This document shows positions 1 to 8,197 of a stretch of 64,000 bases of DNA, one piece after another (the first letter of the stretch is position 1; every line of letters starts with the position of its first letter). The notes beneath the pieces were generated by a model. It was not told the DNA's origin and made no database searches. It was given only the letters and a program-made list of their open reading frames with translations. The position numbers and the translations under genes were made by a program. Origin of the DNA: Hydrogenophaga sp. RAC07 (GTDB taxonomy: Bacteria > Pseudomonadota > Gammaproteobacteria > Burkholderiales > Burkholderiaceae_C); contig NZ_CP016449.1 in NCBI RefSeq assembly GCF_001713375.1, positions 4,197,501-4,261,500 on the forward strand. Direction: 5' to 3'.

Positions 1-2
1 CG

Positions 3-719
3 ACGCGCGGCGTGCCGCTCTTCCAGCGCGACGGCACGCTCAAGGCCGGACTGCTCGCGGGTTCGCTGTTCGCGGGTGAATTCGCTTTCATCTACCTCGG
101 ACTGATGCACACCACCGCCTCGCGCCTCACGGTGTTCCTCTACACAAGCCCCTTTGTGGTGGCCCTGCTGTTGCCGCGCGTGGTGCCGGGCGAGAAGTTG
201 CGGCGCATCCAGTGGGTGGGCCTGGTGATCGCGTTTGCCGCGGTGGCGCTGGCCTTTGGTGAAGGCTTCATGCACGGCTCGCCGGTGGCCGGCGCCTGGC
301 TGGGCGATGCCATGGCACTGGCGGCGGGCGTGCTCTGGGGTCTGACCACGCTGACCATCCGCGCCAGCAGACTCGCCACCGCGAGCCCGGAGAAAACACT
401 GTTCTACCAGGTCGCCGTCACGGCGGCGGTGGCGCCCTTCATTTCGCTTGCACTTGGTGAGGTGTGGTCGCTCGACTACTCGGCGCGCGCCTGGGGTTCG
501 CTGGCCATCCAGACGGTGGTGGGCGCGTTCGCGAGCTACCTCACCTGGATGTGGATGCTGCGCCACTACCCGGCCACGCAGATGTCGACCTTCACCTTCC
601 TCACGCCGGTGTTTGCGCTGGTGTTCGGCGTGGTGCTGCTGAGCGAGCCGCTCACGCTGCAGCTGGTGCTGGCGTTGGTGGGTGTGGCCGTTGGAATTGT
701 TCTGGTGAGCAAGCGGTAG
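3..719 (+). CDS. EamA/DMT-family membrane permease, 5' end cut by the window
   Basis: The frame is open to the left edge, so the N-terminus is missing; about 238 residues are visible, while the family is usually near 290-300. About eight hydrophobic segments can be read, and the last ones (FLTPVFALVFGVVLLSE and the final LVGVAVGIVLV) are typical of the second EamA repeat. It is an inner-membrane drug/metabolite-type exporter or importer, and the substrate cannot be told from sequence. The stop is followed directly by a copy of the dispersed hairpin repeat. The GTG at position 12 is internal rather than a start, because upstream codons stay open and the missing first helix must lie outside the window. 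Confidence 0.85.
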   Translation, partial: TRGVPLFQRDGTLKAGLLAGSLFAGEFAFIYLGLMHTTASRLTVFLYTSPFVVALLLPRVVPGEKLRRIQWVGLVIAFAAVALAFGEGFMHGSPVAGAWLGDAMALAAGVLWGLTTLTIRASRLATASPEKTLFYQVAVTAAVAPFISLALGEVWSLDYSARAWGSLAIQTVVGAFASYLTWMWMLRHYPATQMSTFTFLTPVFALVFGVVLLSEPLTLQLVLALVGVAVGIVLVSKR

Positions 720-798
720 CCCCCCCCACGCTCCACCGCTTCGCGGGTCGCTGCCCCCAAGGGGGCTGATTCGCCTTGGGGCGGCCCGGCGGCGAATC
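720..798 (+). repeat. Dispersed hairpin repeat, copy A
   Basis: First of four copies. It begins directly after the stop of the EamA gene and reads CCCCCACGCTCC, then a GCCCCCAAGGGGGC hairpin, then an 8-bp stem GATTCGCC (768-775) / GGCGAATC (791-798) around the 15-nt loop TTGGGGCGGCCCGGC. It lies between two convergent genes and could end both transcripts. Confidence 0.85.
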
Positions 799-810
799 GC
801 ACCGACCCGA

Positions 811-1815
811 TCAGCTCTTTTTCGACAAACCCAGGCGCTCAATCGTTTTCTTCTCCGCCTCGAACGTGCGCGCCGCATAGGCCGTGTAGTCGGCGGTGTT
901 CATGTAGATCGTGGGCTGGTAGAACTTGTCGAAGGTGGCCTTGACCTCGGGGTCGTCCAGCGTGGACTTGAACGCGTCGTGCAGCACCTTCACCACGGCC
1001 GGGTCCATGCCCTTGGGGCCGCCGATGCCGAACGGCGATTCGCTGATGGTGTCCCAGCCGCTTTCCTTCACCGTGGGCACGTCGGCAAAGGCCTTGTTGC
1101 GCTCACGGCCCAGCGTGGCCAGCAGGCGCAGCTTGCCGCTCTGCACATGCGGTGCAAATTCGGTGGTGCCGCTCATCATGCGGATGTGGCCCCCGAGAAT
1201 GGAACTCATGATTTCCGCCGAGCCCTTGAACGGAATGGGGTTGAGCTGGATGCCCGCCTTCTCGCTGAACTCTTCAATCGCCAGATGCGGCGTGGTGCCG
1301 GTGCCGGTGTGGCCGTATTCGAGCTTGCCCGGGTTGGCCTTGGCGTAGGCCACCATCTCCTTGAGCGTCTTGAACGGCGCCTCCGCCGTGCAGGCGAGGC
1401 CGAAGGTGTAGCCGGTGAGGCAGACGATGTGGGTGATGTCGGTCACCGGATTGAAGGGCATCGGCTGCATGTGCGGCAGACGGTAGATGCCCAGCGGCAG
1501 CTGCGTGAGCGTGTAGCCGTCGGGCTTGGCCTGCACCATGGCGCTGGCGCCCAGCGTGCCGCCCACACCGGGCTTGTTCTCGATCACCACCGGCACACCC
1601 AGGGCCTTGCTCGCGCTCTGGGCCAGTGCCCGCATCACACCGTCGCTGCTGCCGCCGGCGGGCCAGGGCGCAATGAGGGTGATGGGGCGCGAGGGAAACT
1701 TGTCTTGCGCCCACGCCCCGCTGCTGAACAGACCCGGCGCGGCCACCGCGGCGGCGCCGCTGGCAGCCAGGGTGAGCGCCTTGCGGCGGCTGACAGAACG
1801 GTCGGTGGGCTGCAT
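811..1815 (-). CDS. Bug-family (TctC-like) periplasmic solute-binding protein
   Basis: A 334-residue tripartite tricarboxylate transporter receptor. The N-terminus carries a twin-arginine-like signal (SRRKALTLAASGAAA) and a cleavage region near AWAQ at about residues 35-38. The mature start, FPSRPITLIAPWPAGGSSD, is the classic Bug opening, followed by IENKPGVGG and DGYTL. These proteins bind carboxylates or other small organic acids, and Burkholderiales carry very many orphan copies. No TctA or TctB membrane partner is next to it here. The ATG has a GGAG Shine-Dalgarno a few bases upstream. The gene is downstream of acetoacetyl-CoA synthetase on the same strand, 84 bp away, so co-transcription is possible. 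The substrate is unknown. Confidence 0.9.
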   Translation of the reverse strand: MQPTDRSVSRRKALTLAASGAAAVAAPGLFSSGAWAQDKFPSRPITLIAPWPAGGSSDGVMRALAQSASKALGVPVVIENKPGVGGTLGASAMVQAKPDGYTLTQLPLGIYRLPHMQPMPFNPVTDITHIVCLTGYTFGLACTAEAPFKTLKEMVAYAKANPGKLEYGHTGTGTTPHLAIEEFSEKAGIQLNPIPFKGSAEIMSSILGGHIRMMSGTTEFAPHVQSGKLRLLATLGRERNKAFADVPTVKESGWDTISESPFGIGGPKGMDPAVVKVLHDAFKSTLDDPEVKATFDKFYQPTIYMNTADYTAYAARTFEAEKKTIERLGLSKKS

Positions 1816-1899
1816 CGCGCGTCTCCGGTGTTTGGCTGGGCCTCCAACTTAGCGCAAGGCCGGCGTTGCCGACAGCGGGTTAGCCCGAAGGCCGGGTTC

Positions 1900-4083
1900 T
1901 CAGGCGCCTTGGCGGCGCAGGGCGAAATCCACGTACCAGTCCAGGCAGCCCGGATTCGCCATGGCTTCCTTGTTGATCACCTTCTCCAGCGGCTGCCCCA
2001 GCAGCAGCTTCTTGATCGGCAACTCCTGCTTCTTGCCCGAGAGCGTGCGCGGAATCTCGGCCACCTGGAACACGTCGTTGGGCACGAAGCGCGGCGAGAG
2101 CGCGGTGCGGATGCTGTCGGTGATGCGCGCGCGCACCGCGTCGTCGAGCAGCACGCCTTCACGCAGCACCACGAAGAGCGGCATGTAGCTCTCGCGGCCC
2201 AGGTATTCCAGATCCACCACCATGGAGTCCATCACCTCGGGCAGCGATTCGACCGCGCTGTAGAGCTCGCTGGTGCCCATGCGCAGGCCGTGGCGGTTGA
2301 TGGTGGCGTCCGAGCGGCCGTAGATCACGCACGAACCGTCGGGGTGGATGCGCAGCCAGTCGCCGTGGCGCCAGACGGCGCCGGCTGCGTTGTCGAGGTC
2401 ACCACCACCGGGCTTGCGGCCGTGGCCGGCGGGGTAGCTGTCGAAGTAGCTGCCGAGCAGACGCTTGTTGTCGACGTCACCCACGAAGTACAGCGGCATC
2501 GACGGGATGGGTTGCGAACACACGAGTTCGCCCACCTCGTCGATCACCGGCTGGCCTTGTTCGTTCCAGGCTTCCACCGCACAACCCATGAGGCGGCATT
2601 GCATGCGGCCGGGGGTCTGTGGCAGGTCGCGGTTGCCGCCGATGAAGGCGCCGGCGAAGTCGGTGCCGCCACTGATGTTGCACCACCAGATGTCGCCCCC
2701 ACGCTCCCCCGCTGCGCGAGGTCCGCTGCCCCCCGAGGGGGCTGATCCACCTTGGGGCGGCCCGGCGGTGGATCGGTCTTCTGCTGCCCATACCTTGCGG
2801 AACTGCTCCGTCCCCCAGTTCTGCGCATCCTCCGACAACGGCGACCCGGTGGTGCCCAGCGCGCGCACCGCCGACAGATCACCACAGGTCGACAGGTCCA
2901 CGCCCGCCTTGAAGCAGTTGGCAAAAAACGCCGCGCCCGCGCCGAAGAAGGTCACGCCCTGTTCGGCCGCGAAGCGCCACAGCGTGGTCCAGTCGGGCTT
3001 GTCTTTCGATCCACCGGGGTTGCCGTCATAGATCACGCAGGTGGTGCCGCCCAGCAGGCCGCCGGTCTGCGCGTTCCACATCACCCAGCCGGTGGAGCTG
3101 TACCAGTGGTAGCGCTCGCCCCAGCTGTTGGGTTCGTAGCTGCAGCCGATGTCGTTGTGCAGGATCTTGAGCGCGAGCGCCACGATGGTGGTGCCACCGT
3201 GGCCGTGCACGATGGGCTTGGGCAGGCCGGTGGTGCCGCTGGAATACACGATCCACAGCGGGTGGTCGAACGGCAGCCAGAGCGGTTCGAACTGCGCGAC
3301 TGCGGCGTCCATGCGCGACGTGGCTTCAGCGAAATCGGTGCAGGGCGCGGCGGCCCGCAGCGCGCGTTCTGCGGCTTCGGCCGCGTCCTCGGCGTCGGCC
3401 GCCAGGTTGGTCTGCAGCACCACATGGCGCACCGTGGGCAGGGCCGCGCGCAGCTCGGCCACCACGGCCTGGCGATCGAAGTCGCGCCCGCCGTAGGTCA
3501 CGCCGTCGCAGGCGATCAGCACCACCGGTTCGATCTGGCGGAAGCGGTCGAGCACGGCGTGGGTGCCCATGTCGGGCGCGCACAGGCTCCACACACCGCC
3601 GATGCTCACCGTGGCCAGAAACGCGACCATGGCCTCCGGGATGTTGGGCAGGTACGCGGCCACGCGGTCGCCGGGCTGCACGCCCTGGGCCTGCAGGTGC
3701 AGCGCAAGCGACGCCACCTGGCGGCGCAACTCGGGCCAGCTCATCTCCACATGGCGGCCCTTTTCGTTGCGGCTCACGATGGCCATGAAGCCGGCCTCGT
3801 GCGCGGGCTGCACATGGCGGAACACCTGCTCCACGTAGTTCACCTGCGCGCCCGGGAACCACCGGGCCCCAGGCATCACGTTGCGCTCCAGCACCGCGGT
3901 GTGCGGCGTCGGCGAGTGCATGTCGAAGTAGTCCCAGATGCTTTGCCAGAACGCTTCGAGTTCGGTGGTCGACCAGCGCCACATCGCCTGGTAGTCGTCG
4001 AAATGCAGGCCGCGTTGATCGGCCAGCCACTGCTGGTAGAGCCGGATCTGTGGCGTGAAAGGGGGTGGATTTGTCTCGTTCAT
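1900..4083 (-). CDS. aacS: Acetoacetyl-CoA synthetase with an in-frame repeat insertion
   Basis: It activates acetoacetate to acetoacetyl-CoA with ATP in the cytosol. It belongs to the acyl-adenylate (ANL) family, with YSSGTTGLPKPIVHG near residue 280, CNISGGTD near 464, YGRSDATINRHG near 585 and the C-terminal catalytic-lysine region SGKKQELPIKK near 682. The start is the ATG at 4083, giving 727 residues, preceded by AAGGACAACGAC; the longer upstream frame runs into the regulator promoter. Homologues are about 650-680 residues. The extra length includes about 26 residues at 437-463 (Gly/Pro/Ala/Ser/Arg-rich) encoded by a copy of the dispersed hairpin repeat, just before the ISGGTD motif. It is divergent from a TetR-type regulator whose operators lie between them. 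Confidence 0.92.
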   Translation of the reverse strand: MNETNPPPFTPQIRLYQQWLADQRGLHFDDYQAMWRWSTTELEAFWQSIWDYFDMHSPTPHTAVLERNVMPGARWFPGAQVNYVEQVFRHVQPAHEAGFMAIVSRNEKGRHVEMSWPELRRQVASLALHLQAQGVQPGDRVAAYLPNIPEAMVAFLATVSIGGVWSLCAPDMGTHAVLDRFRQIEPVVLIACDGVTYGGRDFDRQAVVAELRAALPTVRHVVLQTNLAADAEDAAEAAERALRAAAPCTDFAEATSRMDAAVAQFEPLWLPFDHPLWIVYSSGTTGLPKPIVHGHGGTTIVALALKILHNDIGCSYEPNSWGERYHWYSSTGWVMWNAQTGGLLGGTTCVIYDGNPGGSKDKPDWTTLWRFAAEQGVTFFGAGAAFFANCFKAGVDLSTCGDLSAVRALGTTGSPLSEDAQNWGTEQFRKVWAAEDRSTAGPPQGGSAPSGGSGPRAAGERGGDIWWCNISGGTDFAGAFIGGNRDLPQTPGRMQCRLMGCAVEAWNEQGQPVIDEVGELVCSQPIPSMPLYFVGDVDNKRLLGSYFDSYPAGHGRKPGGGDLDNAAGAVWRHGDWLRIHPDGSCVIYGRSDATINRHGLRMGTSELYSAVESLPEVMDSMVVDLEYLGRESYMPLFVVLREGVLLDDAVRARITDSIRTALSPRFVPNDVFQVAEIPRTLSGKKQELPIKKLLLGQPLEKVINKEAMANPGCLDWYVDFALRRQGA
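2696..2774 (+). repeat. Dispersed hairpin repeat, copy B, inside aacS
   Basis: Second copy, with stem GATCCACC (2744-2751) / GGTGGATC (2767-2774) around the same 15-nt loop as the other copies, plus a GCCCCCCGAGGGGGC hairpin. It lies within the aacS coding region on the opposite strand and is read through without a stop as about 26 codons. Confidence 0.85.
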
Positions 4084-4151
4084 GTCGTTGTCCTTTTTGG
4101 CCAGCAGGTTAACAGCGCGGTTCCCTTCCGTGGTGCCTGCGGGCCTCGGGT

Positions 4152-4188
4152 TTGTACGGGTGTTCAATATTTTTGTACGGCCGTTCAA
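4152..4188 (+). promoter_or_regulatory. Tandem palindromic operators for the adjacent TetR-type regulator
   Basis: Two near-identical 16-mers, TTGTACGGGTGTTCAA (4152-4167) and TTGTACGGCCGTTCAA (4173-4188), start 21 bp apart (two helical turns). The second is a palindrome with one symmetric mismatch pair. They lie in the divergent gap between aacS and the TetR gene and end on the regulator's start codon, as expected for autoregulation with control of the divergent gene. The binding protein is inferred from position. Confidence 0.7.
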
Positions 4189-4928
4189 TGTCTCCCATGC
4201 CCAGCGAACCCAGGACCGCCGCAGCCGCAACGCGCACCCGAAAGGGCGCCACGGCTGTGCGCAGCCCGCAGCGGCCCGACCGGCAACAAGCCATCCTGTC
4301 CGCAGCCGAAAAGCTGTTTGCGCGCAACGGCTACCACGCGGTGACGATCCGCCAGATTGCCGAAGAGGCCGGTGTGCCGCTGGCGCTGGTGGCCTACTAC
4401 TACGGCCCGAAACACGAGCTGTTCCACGCCATCTTCGCGCACTGGAACCAGACCATCGAAGAGCGCCTGGCCGCGCTCGACTCGGCCTCGCACGATCCCG
4501 CGGACCCGCAGACGCTCACGCGCATCGTGGAGGCTTTTGTCGGTCCGGTCATCAAGCTGCGCGCCAGCCCCGAGGGGCACCACTACGCCCAGCTGGTGGG
4601 CCGCGAGCTCGCCTACAACAGCCAGGAAGCCGATCGCGTGCTGCGCGATTTCTTCGACCCCATGGCCCACCGCTTCATCGATGCGCTGCACGCCGCACTG
4701 CCCCACGCCACACGGGCCGATGTGGCCTGGGGTTACCAGTTCGCGCTCGGCGCGCTGTTGCACCACCTGGTGGACGACCGGGTCGCACGCCTGTCGCTCG
4801 ACGTCAACCAGCCCGGCGATCCCGCCGCCAGCGAGCGCCTGGTGCGCTTCATCGTCGGCGGCCTGCGCGCCGCCTTGCCCGTCCCGACCCCAACCCGTTC
4901 CGCCATCACCACGAGGAGACAGAGATGA
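4188..4928 (+). CDS. TetR-family transcriptional regulator
   Basis: A 246-residue repressor-type protein. The helix-turn-helix spans about residues 32-78: RQQAILSAAEKLFARNG, then TIRQIAEEAGVPLALVAYYYG. The C-terminal helical ligand domain is family-specific and the ligand is unknown. The ATG at 4188 overlaps the second operator half-site and has no clear Shine-Dalgarno; ATG 4197 is an alternative start, and an upstream TTG lies inside the first operator and is unlikely. The stop overlaps the start of the next gene (ATGA), so the regulator heads the ABC-importer operon. It probably represses itself, that operon and perhaps aacS. Confidence 0.88.
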   Translation: MSPMPSEPRTAAAATRTRKGATAVRSPQRPDRQQAILSAAEKLFARNGYHAVTIRQIAEEAGVPLALVAYYYGPKHELFHAIFAHWNQTIEERLAALDSASHDPADPQTLTRIVEAFVGPVIKLRASPEGHHYAQLVGRELAYNSQEADRVLRDFFDPMAHRFIDALHAALPHATRADVAWGYQFALGALLHHLVDDRVARLSLDVNQPGDPAASERLVRFIVGGLRAALPVPTPTRSAITTRRQR

Positions 4929-5866
4929 AAAGACGCACCGCCCTGGCCGCTCTGGCCGCTGTACCGGCCGCCATCGGCCTGCCTGCGTTCGCACAAAGCG
5001 CGACCAGGATCGTGTTCGGCTACACGGCCGTGACCGACTTTGCCTCGGTGTTCATCGCGGCAGAAAACGGCTACTTCAAGAAGCGGGCGCTGGATGTGGA
5101 GCTCAAGTTCATCCCGATCAACTCCACCATCCCGGCCGCGGTGCAGGCCGGCTCGCTGCAGATCGGCGGACCCACACCCAGCGTGTTCCTGCAGTCGGTC
5201 GACGGCGGGCTGGACCACGTGGTCGTGGCCGGTGGCGGCGTGACCTCCAAGACCATCACCGGCTTCGGCCTGGTGGCCAAGGCCGGCAGCGGCATCCGCA
5301 CGGCCAAGGACTGCGTGGGCAAGAAGATCGGCGTGCCCGGCCTGGGCGCGTTTCTGCACGTGACCTTTCGCGGCTGGCTCAAGACGCAGGGCGTGGATTT
5401 CAAGACGGTCAACTTCGTCGAGGCGTCGTTCCCGCAACACGGCGACCTGCTGCGCGGCGGTTCGGTGGATGCGGTGGTCAGCGCCGATCCGTTCATGAGC
5501 CGCATCACCGACAGCGGCATCGGCTACGTGGCGTCGTACTACTCGACCTTCCTGCCCGAGAACCAGCCCACCATCATCCACACCGCGCGGCGCGACTGGG
5601 TGGCGCAAAACGCCGGCGCGGCGCGCGCCTTTCGCGAAGCGGTGCAGGAAGCCGCCGCCTTCATGCAGCAGCCGAAGAACAACGACGCCGTGCGCGCGGC
5701 CATCGGCAAATACATCAAGCTGCCACCGGAAGTGATTGCGAAGATCCAGATCTCGCCGCCCGGGCCGGTGGTCACCGAGAAGCAGCTCACCTACTGGGTC
5801 GACCTCATGAACGACCAGGCCATGCTCAAGGGCCAGCCCAACGTCGCCAGCCTGATCGCGAAGTGA
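4925..5866 (+). CDS. ABC importer substrate-binding protein, NMT1/SsuA-ThiY type
   Basis: A 313-residue periplasmic protein. The signal peptide is MKRRTALAALAAVPAAIGLPAFAQ, cleaved about residue 23. The fold is the NMT1/taurine/thiamine-precursor type: a FIAAENGYFKKRALDVELK opening, AAVQAGSLQIG, then KKIGVPGLGAF, and DAVVSADPFMSRI late in the protein. It delivers substrate to the permeases encoded downstream. The start ATG has AGGAGACAG before it and overlaps the regulator stop. The substrate could be an aromatic or heterocyclic acid given the hydrolase and fumarylacetoacetase genes after it; that is inference. Confidence 0.88.
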   Translation: MKRRTALAALAAVPAAIGLPAFAQSATRIVFGYTAVTDFASVFIAAENGYFKKRALDVELKFIPINSTIPAAVQAGSLQIGGPTPSVFLQSVDGGLDHVVVAGGGVTSKTITGFGLVAKAGSGIRTAKDCVGKKIGVPGLGAFLHVTFRGWLKTQGVDFKTVNFVEASFPQHGDLLRGGSVDAVVSADPFMSRITDSGIGYVASYYSTFLPENQPTIIHTARRDWVAQNAGAARAFREAVQEAAAFMQQPKNNDAVRAAIGKYIKLPPEVIAKIQISPPGPVVTEKQLTYWVDLMNDQAMLKGQPNVASLIAK

Positions 5867-5879
5867 GCGTGGCCCACCC

Positions 5880-6656
5880 ATGACGCCCGCGGCCGACACC
5901 GTCCTGCACTTCGACCAGGTGGCCATCACGCTGGGTGGTCGGCAGATCCTGTCGCCGGTGGACCTGTCCATCCGGCGCGGCGAGTTCGTCTGCGTGATCG
6001 GTCCCTCGGGCTGCGGCAAGACCACGCTGCTGCGCGCCGCCGCCGGCTTCGTGGCGCCCAGCGGCGGCAGCGTGCAACGCCAGGGCAAAGCCATCACCGG
6101 CCCGAGCCGCGAAGTGGCGTTTGTGTTCCAGGACTACGGGCGCGCCCTGCTGCCCTGGCGCACGGTGCAGGCCAACGTGAGCCTGGCGCTGGAAGCGGCC
6201 CAGGTGCCGGCGGCCGAGCGGCCCGGGCGCATTGCGCGCGTGCTGCAGACGGTGGGCCTGGGCGCGCACGCCGACAAGTTTCCGGCCCAGCTTTCCGGCG
6301 GCATGCAGCAGCGCGTGCAGATCGCGCGCTGCCTGGCGCAACAGCCCGACGTGATGCTGATGGACGAACCCTTCGGCGCGCTCGACGCGATGACGCGCGA
6401 GACGCTGCAGGACGAGCTCGCGCGGCTGGTGCGCGAGGAAGGCCTCACGGTGATGTTCGTCACCCACGACCTGGAGGAAGCGCTGTACCTGGGCGACCGC
6501 GTGATCGCGCTGCGCAGCAACCCCACGGCCGCGCTGCCCAGCCTGGCCGCGCTGATCGAGGTGCCGCTGCCGCAACCGCGCGATCAGTTGAGCACCAAGG
6601 AACACCCCGAGTTCTTGCGGCTGCGCCGCGAGCTCTACCACTACCTGGGACATTGA
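5880..6656 (+). CDS. ABC importer ATP-binding protein (SsuB/TauB type)
   Basis: A 258-residue ATPase that powers the NMT1-type importer from the cytosolic face. It has Walker A GPSGCGKTT at 41-49, the Q-loop region FVFQDYG, the signature LSGGMQQR near 138, Walker B VMLMDEP near 158 and the switch His in FVTHDLEEA. It lies 13 bp after the binding-protein gene, and its stop abuts the first permease start. All catalytic motifs are intact. Confidence 0.93.
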   Translation: MTPAADTVLHFDQVAITLGGRQILSPVDLSIRRGEFVCVIGPSGCGKTTLLRAAAGFVAPSGGSVQRQGKAITGPSREVAFVFQDYGRALLPWRTVQANVSLALEAAQVPAAERPGRIARVLQTVGLGAHADKFPAQLSGGMQQRVQIARCLAQQPDVMLMDEPFGALDAMTRETLQDELARLVREEGLTVMFVTHDLEEALYLGDRVIALRSNPTAALPSLAALIEVPLPQPRDQLSTKEHPEFLRLRRELYHYLGH

Positions 6657-7400
6657 ATGAGGGCCCTGGTCTTCCCGGCCGCGCTGCTCGTTGCGCTGGA
6701 GCTCTGGGCCCGCACCACCGGCCAGGGCAGCGACGCCATCGCACCACCCAGCGCCGCGGTTCTCGCCTTCGGTGGCGCGCTCATGGACGGCTCGCTGCTG
6801 GAGGCCACGGCCTTCACGCTGGGCAGCGCCGCGCTGGGCCTGCTGATCGGTGCGCTCGGCGGTTTGTTGCTCGGCACGCTGCTGGGCCTGTCGCGACGCG
6901 CGGGGCAGTGGGGCTACCTGAGCGTGGAAGTGGCGCGCCCGATTCCGTCGGTGGCGCTGATCCCGCTGGCCATGCTGGTGTTCGGCTTCGGCCTGCGCAT
7001 GGAGGTGAGCGTGGTGGCCTTCGCCTGCCTGTGGCCCATGCTGGTGCTCACGCAGGCGGCGGTGCTGCAGGTGGAGCCGCGCCTGCTGGAGGTGGCGCGT
7101 GCGTTGCAGCTGTCGCCGCTGCAGCGCTTTGCCTGGATCGTCGGGCCGGCCATCGTGCCGCGCCTGTTCGTGGCGCTGCGCCTGGGTGTGGCGATTGCGT
7201 TGGTGGTCGCCGTCACGGTGGAGATCGCGGCCAACCCGCACGGCATGGGCTACGCGATGATGATCGCGCAGCAAAGCCTGGACCCGGCCCTCATGCTGGC
7301 CTGGCTGGCCTGGATCGGCGTGGTGGGCTACGCCATCAACGTGGGCGCGCTGGCGCTGCAGCGGTGGGTTGCGCGCCGCATGGGGGAGCAAACCGCATGA
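6657..7400 (+). CDS. ABC importer permease, first copy
   Basis: A 247-residue BPD-type inner-membrane permease with about six helices. The coupling region is EVARALQLSPLQRFAWIVGP, the EAA-loop equivalent. It starts at the base after the ATPase stop, and its end overlaps the next permease by ATGA. Two different permease genes in one operon suggest a heterodimeric channel, whereas SsuC/TauC-type systems usually use one permease as a homodimer. The first gene has a short N-terminus, which fits a permease beginning close to its first helix. Confidence 0.9.
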   Translation: MRALVFPAALLVALELWARTTGQGSDAIAPPSAAVLAFGGALMDGSLLEATAFTLGSAALGLLIGALGGLLLGTLLGLSRRAGQWGYLSVEVARPIPSVALIPLAMLVFGFGLRMEVSVVAFACLWPMLVLTQAAVLQVEPRLLEVARALQLSPLQRFAWIVGPAIVPRLFVALRLGVAIALVVAVTVEIAANPHGMGYAMMIAQQSLDPALMLAWLAWIGVVGYAINVGALALQRWVARRMGEQTA

Positions 7401-8173
7401 ACCGACTCAGCACAAGCATGGTCGCGTTGGGCAACGCCGCCGGCTCCGTTCTCGTGCTCGGCGCCTTCATCGCCCTGTGGTGGGCGGCCAGCACCAGCGG
7501 CTGGGTCAACCGCGCCTTCCTGCCGACGCCGCAGGCCACGCTGGCGAGCCTGGTGCAAGGCCTGGCCGGCGGAGACCTCGCGGCCTACACCTGGGCCACG
7601 CTGAGCCGCATGGTCACGGGCTGGGTCCTGGCCAGCGCGCTCGGCATCTCGCTGGGTGCACTCATCGGCAGTTCGGTGCGGGCCCGCGAGTGGATCGCGC
7701 CCACGCTCGAATTCATCCGCCCGCTGCCGGCCTCGGCCGTGATGCCGCTGGCCATTGCGCTGTTCGGCCTGTCGGGCAACATGGTGCTGGCGGTGGTGGC
7801 CTTTGGTGCCATGTGGCCAGTGCTGCTGGCCACGCTGCATGGCCTGGCGAATGTGCACACGCAGTTGCGCGAGGTGTCGCGCTCGCTGGAGCTGGGCCAT
7901 TTCAACTTCGTGCTCAAGATCGGCCTGCCCAACGCCATGCCCGACATCCTCGCCGGCATGCGCCTGTCGCTCACGGTCTCGCTCATCGTCTCGGTGGTGG
8001 GCGAAATGATCGCCTCGCAGGCCGGACTGGGCCAGGCCATCCTGCTGGCCGCGCGCTCCTTCCAGGCCAGCGATCTGTTTGCCGGCATCGTGCTGCTTGG
8101 AGCCCTGGGCTTCGTGAGCAATGTGTTGCTCGCCCTGGCCGAGCGCCGCCTGCTGCGCTGGCAGCGTTCCTGA
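7397..8173 (+). CDS. ABC importer permease, second copy
   Basis: A 258-residue BPD-type permease, the partner of the preceding one. Helices include VLVLGAFIALWWAAST and MVTGWVLASALGISLGALIG. The EAA-loop equivalent is EVSRSLELGHFNFVLKIGLP, followed by SLTVSLIVSVVGEM. The start is the ATG overlapping the upstream stop; a longer open frame upstream is only a shadow of the first permease. The cyclase-family hydrolase gene begins 24 bp later, so the importer and enzymes are likely one transcript. Confidence 0.9.
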   Translation: MNRLSTSMVALGNAAGSVLVLGAFIALWWAASTSGWVNRAFLPTPQATLASLVQGLAGGDLAAYTWATLSRMVTGWVLASALGISLGALIGSSVRAREWIAPTLEFIRPLPASAVMPLAIALFGLSGNMVLAVVAFGAMWPVLLATLHGLANVHTQLREVSRSLELGHFNFVLKIGLPNAMPDILAGMRLSLTVSLIVSVVGEMIASQAGLGQAILLAARSFQASDLFAGIVLLGALGFVSNVLLALAERRLLRWQRS

Positions 8174-8197
8174 TTTCAAGCCCCTCTGGAGACCACC

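Noticed and set aside
4152..4187. TTG start of the TetR gene within the first operator
   Set aside because: The extra residues are encoded by the operator repeats and lack a ribosome site; ATG 4188 fits better.
979..4344. Long plus-strand open frames opposite the Bug receptor and aacS
   Set aside because: They mirror real genes; composition is His/Arg/Gly-rich low-complexity, typical of the complementary frame in high-GC DNA.
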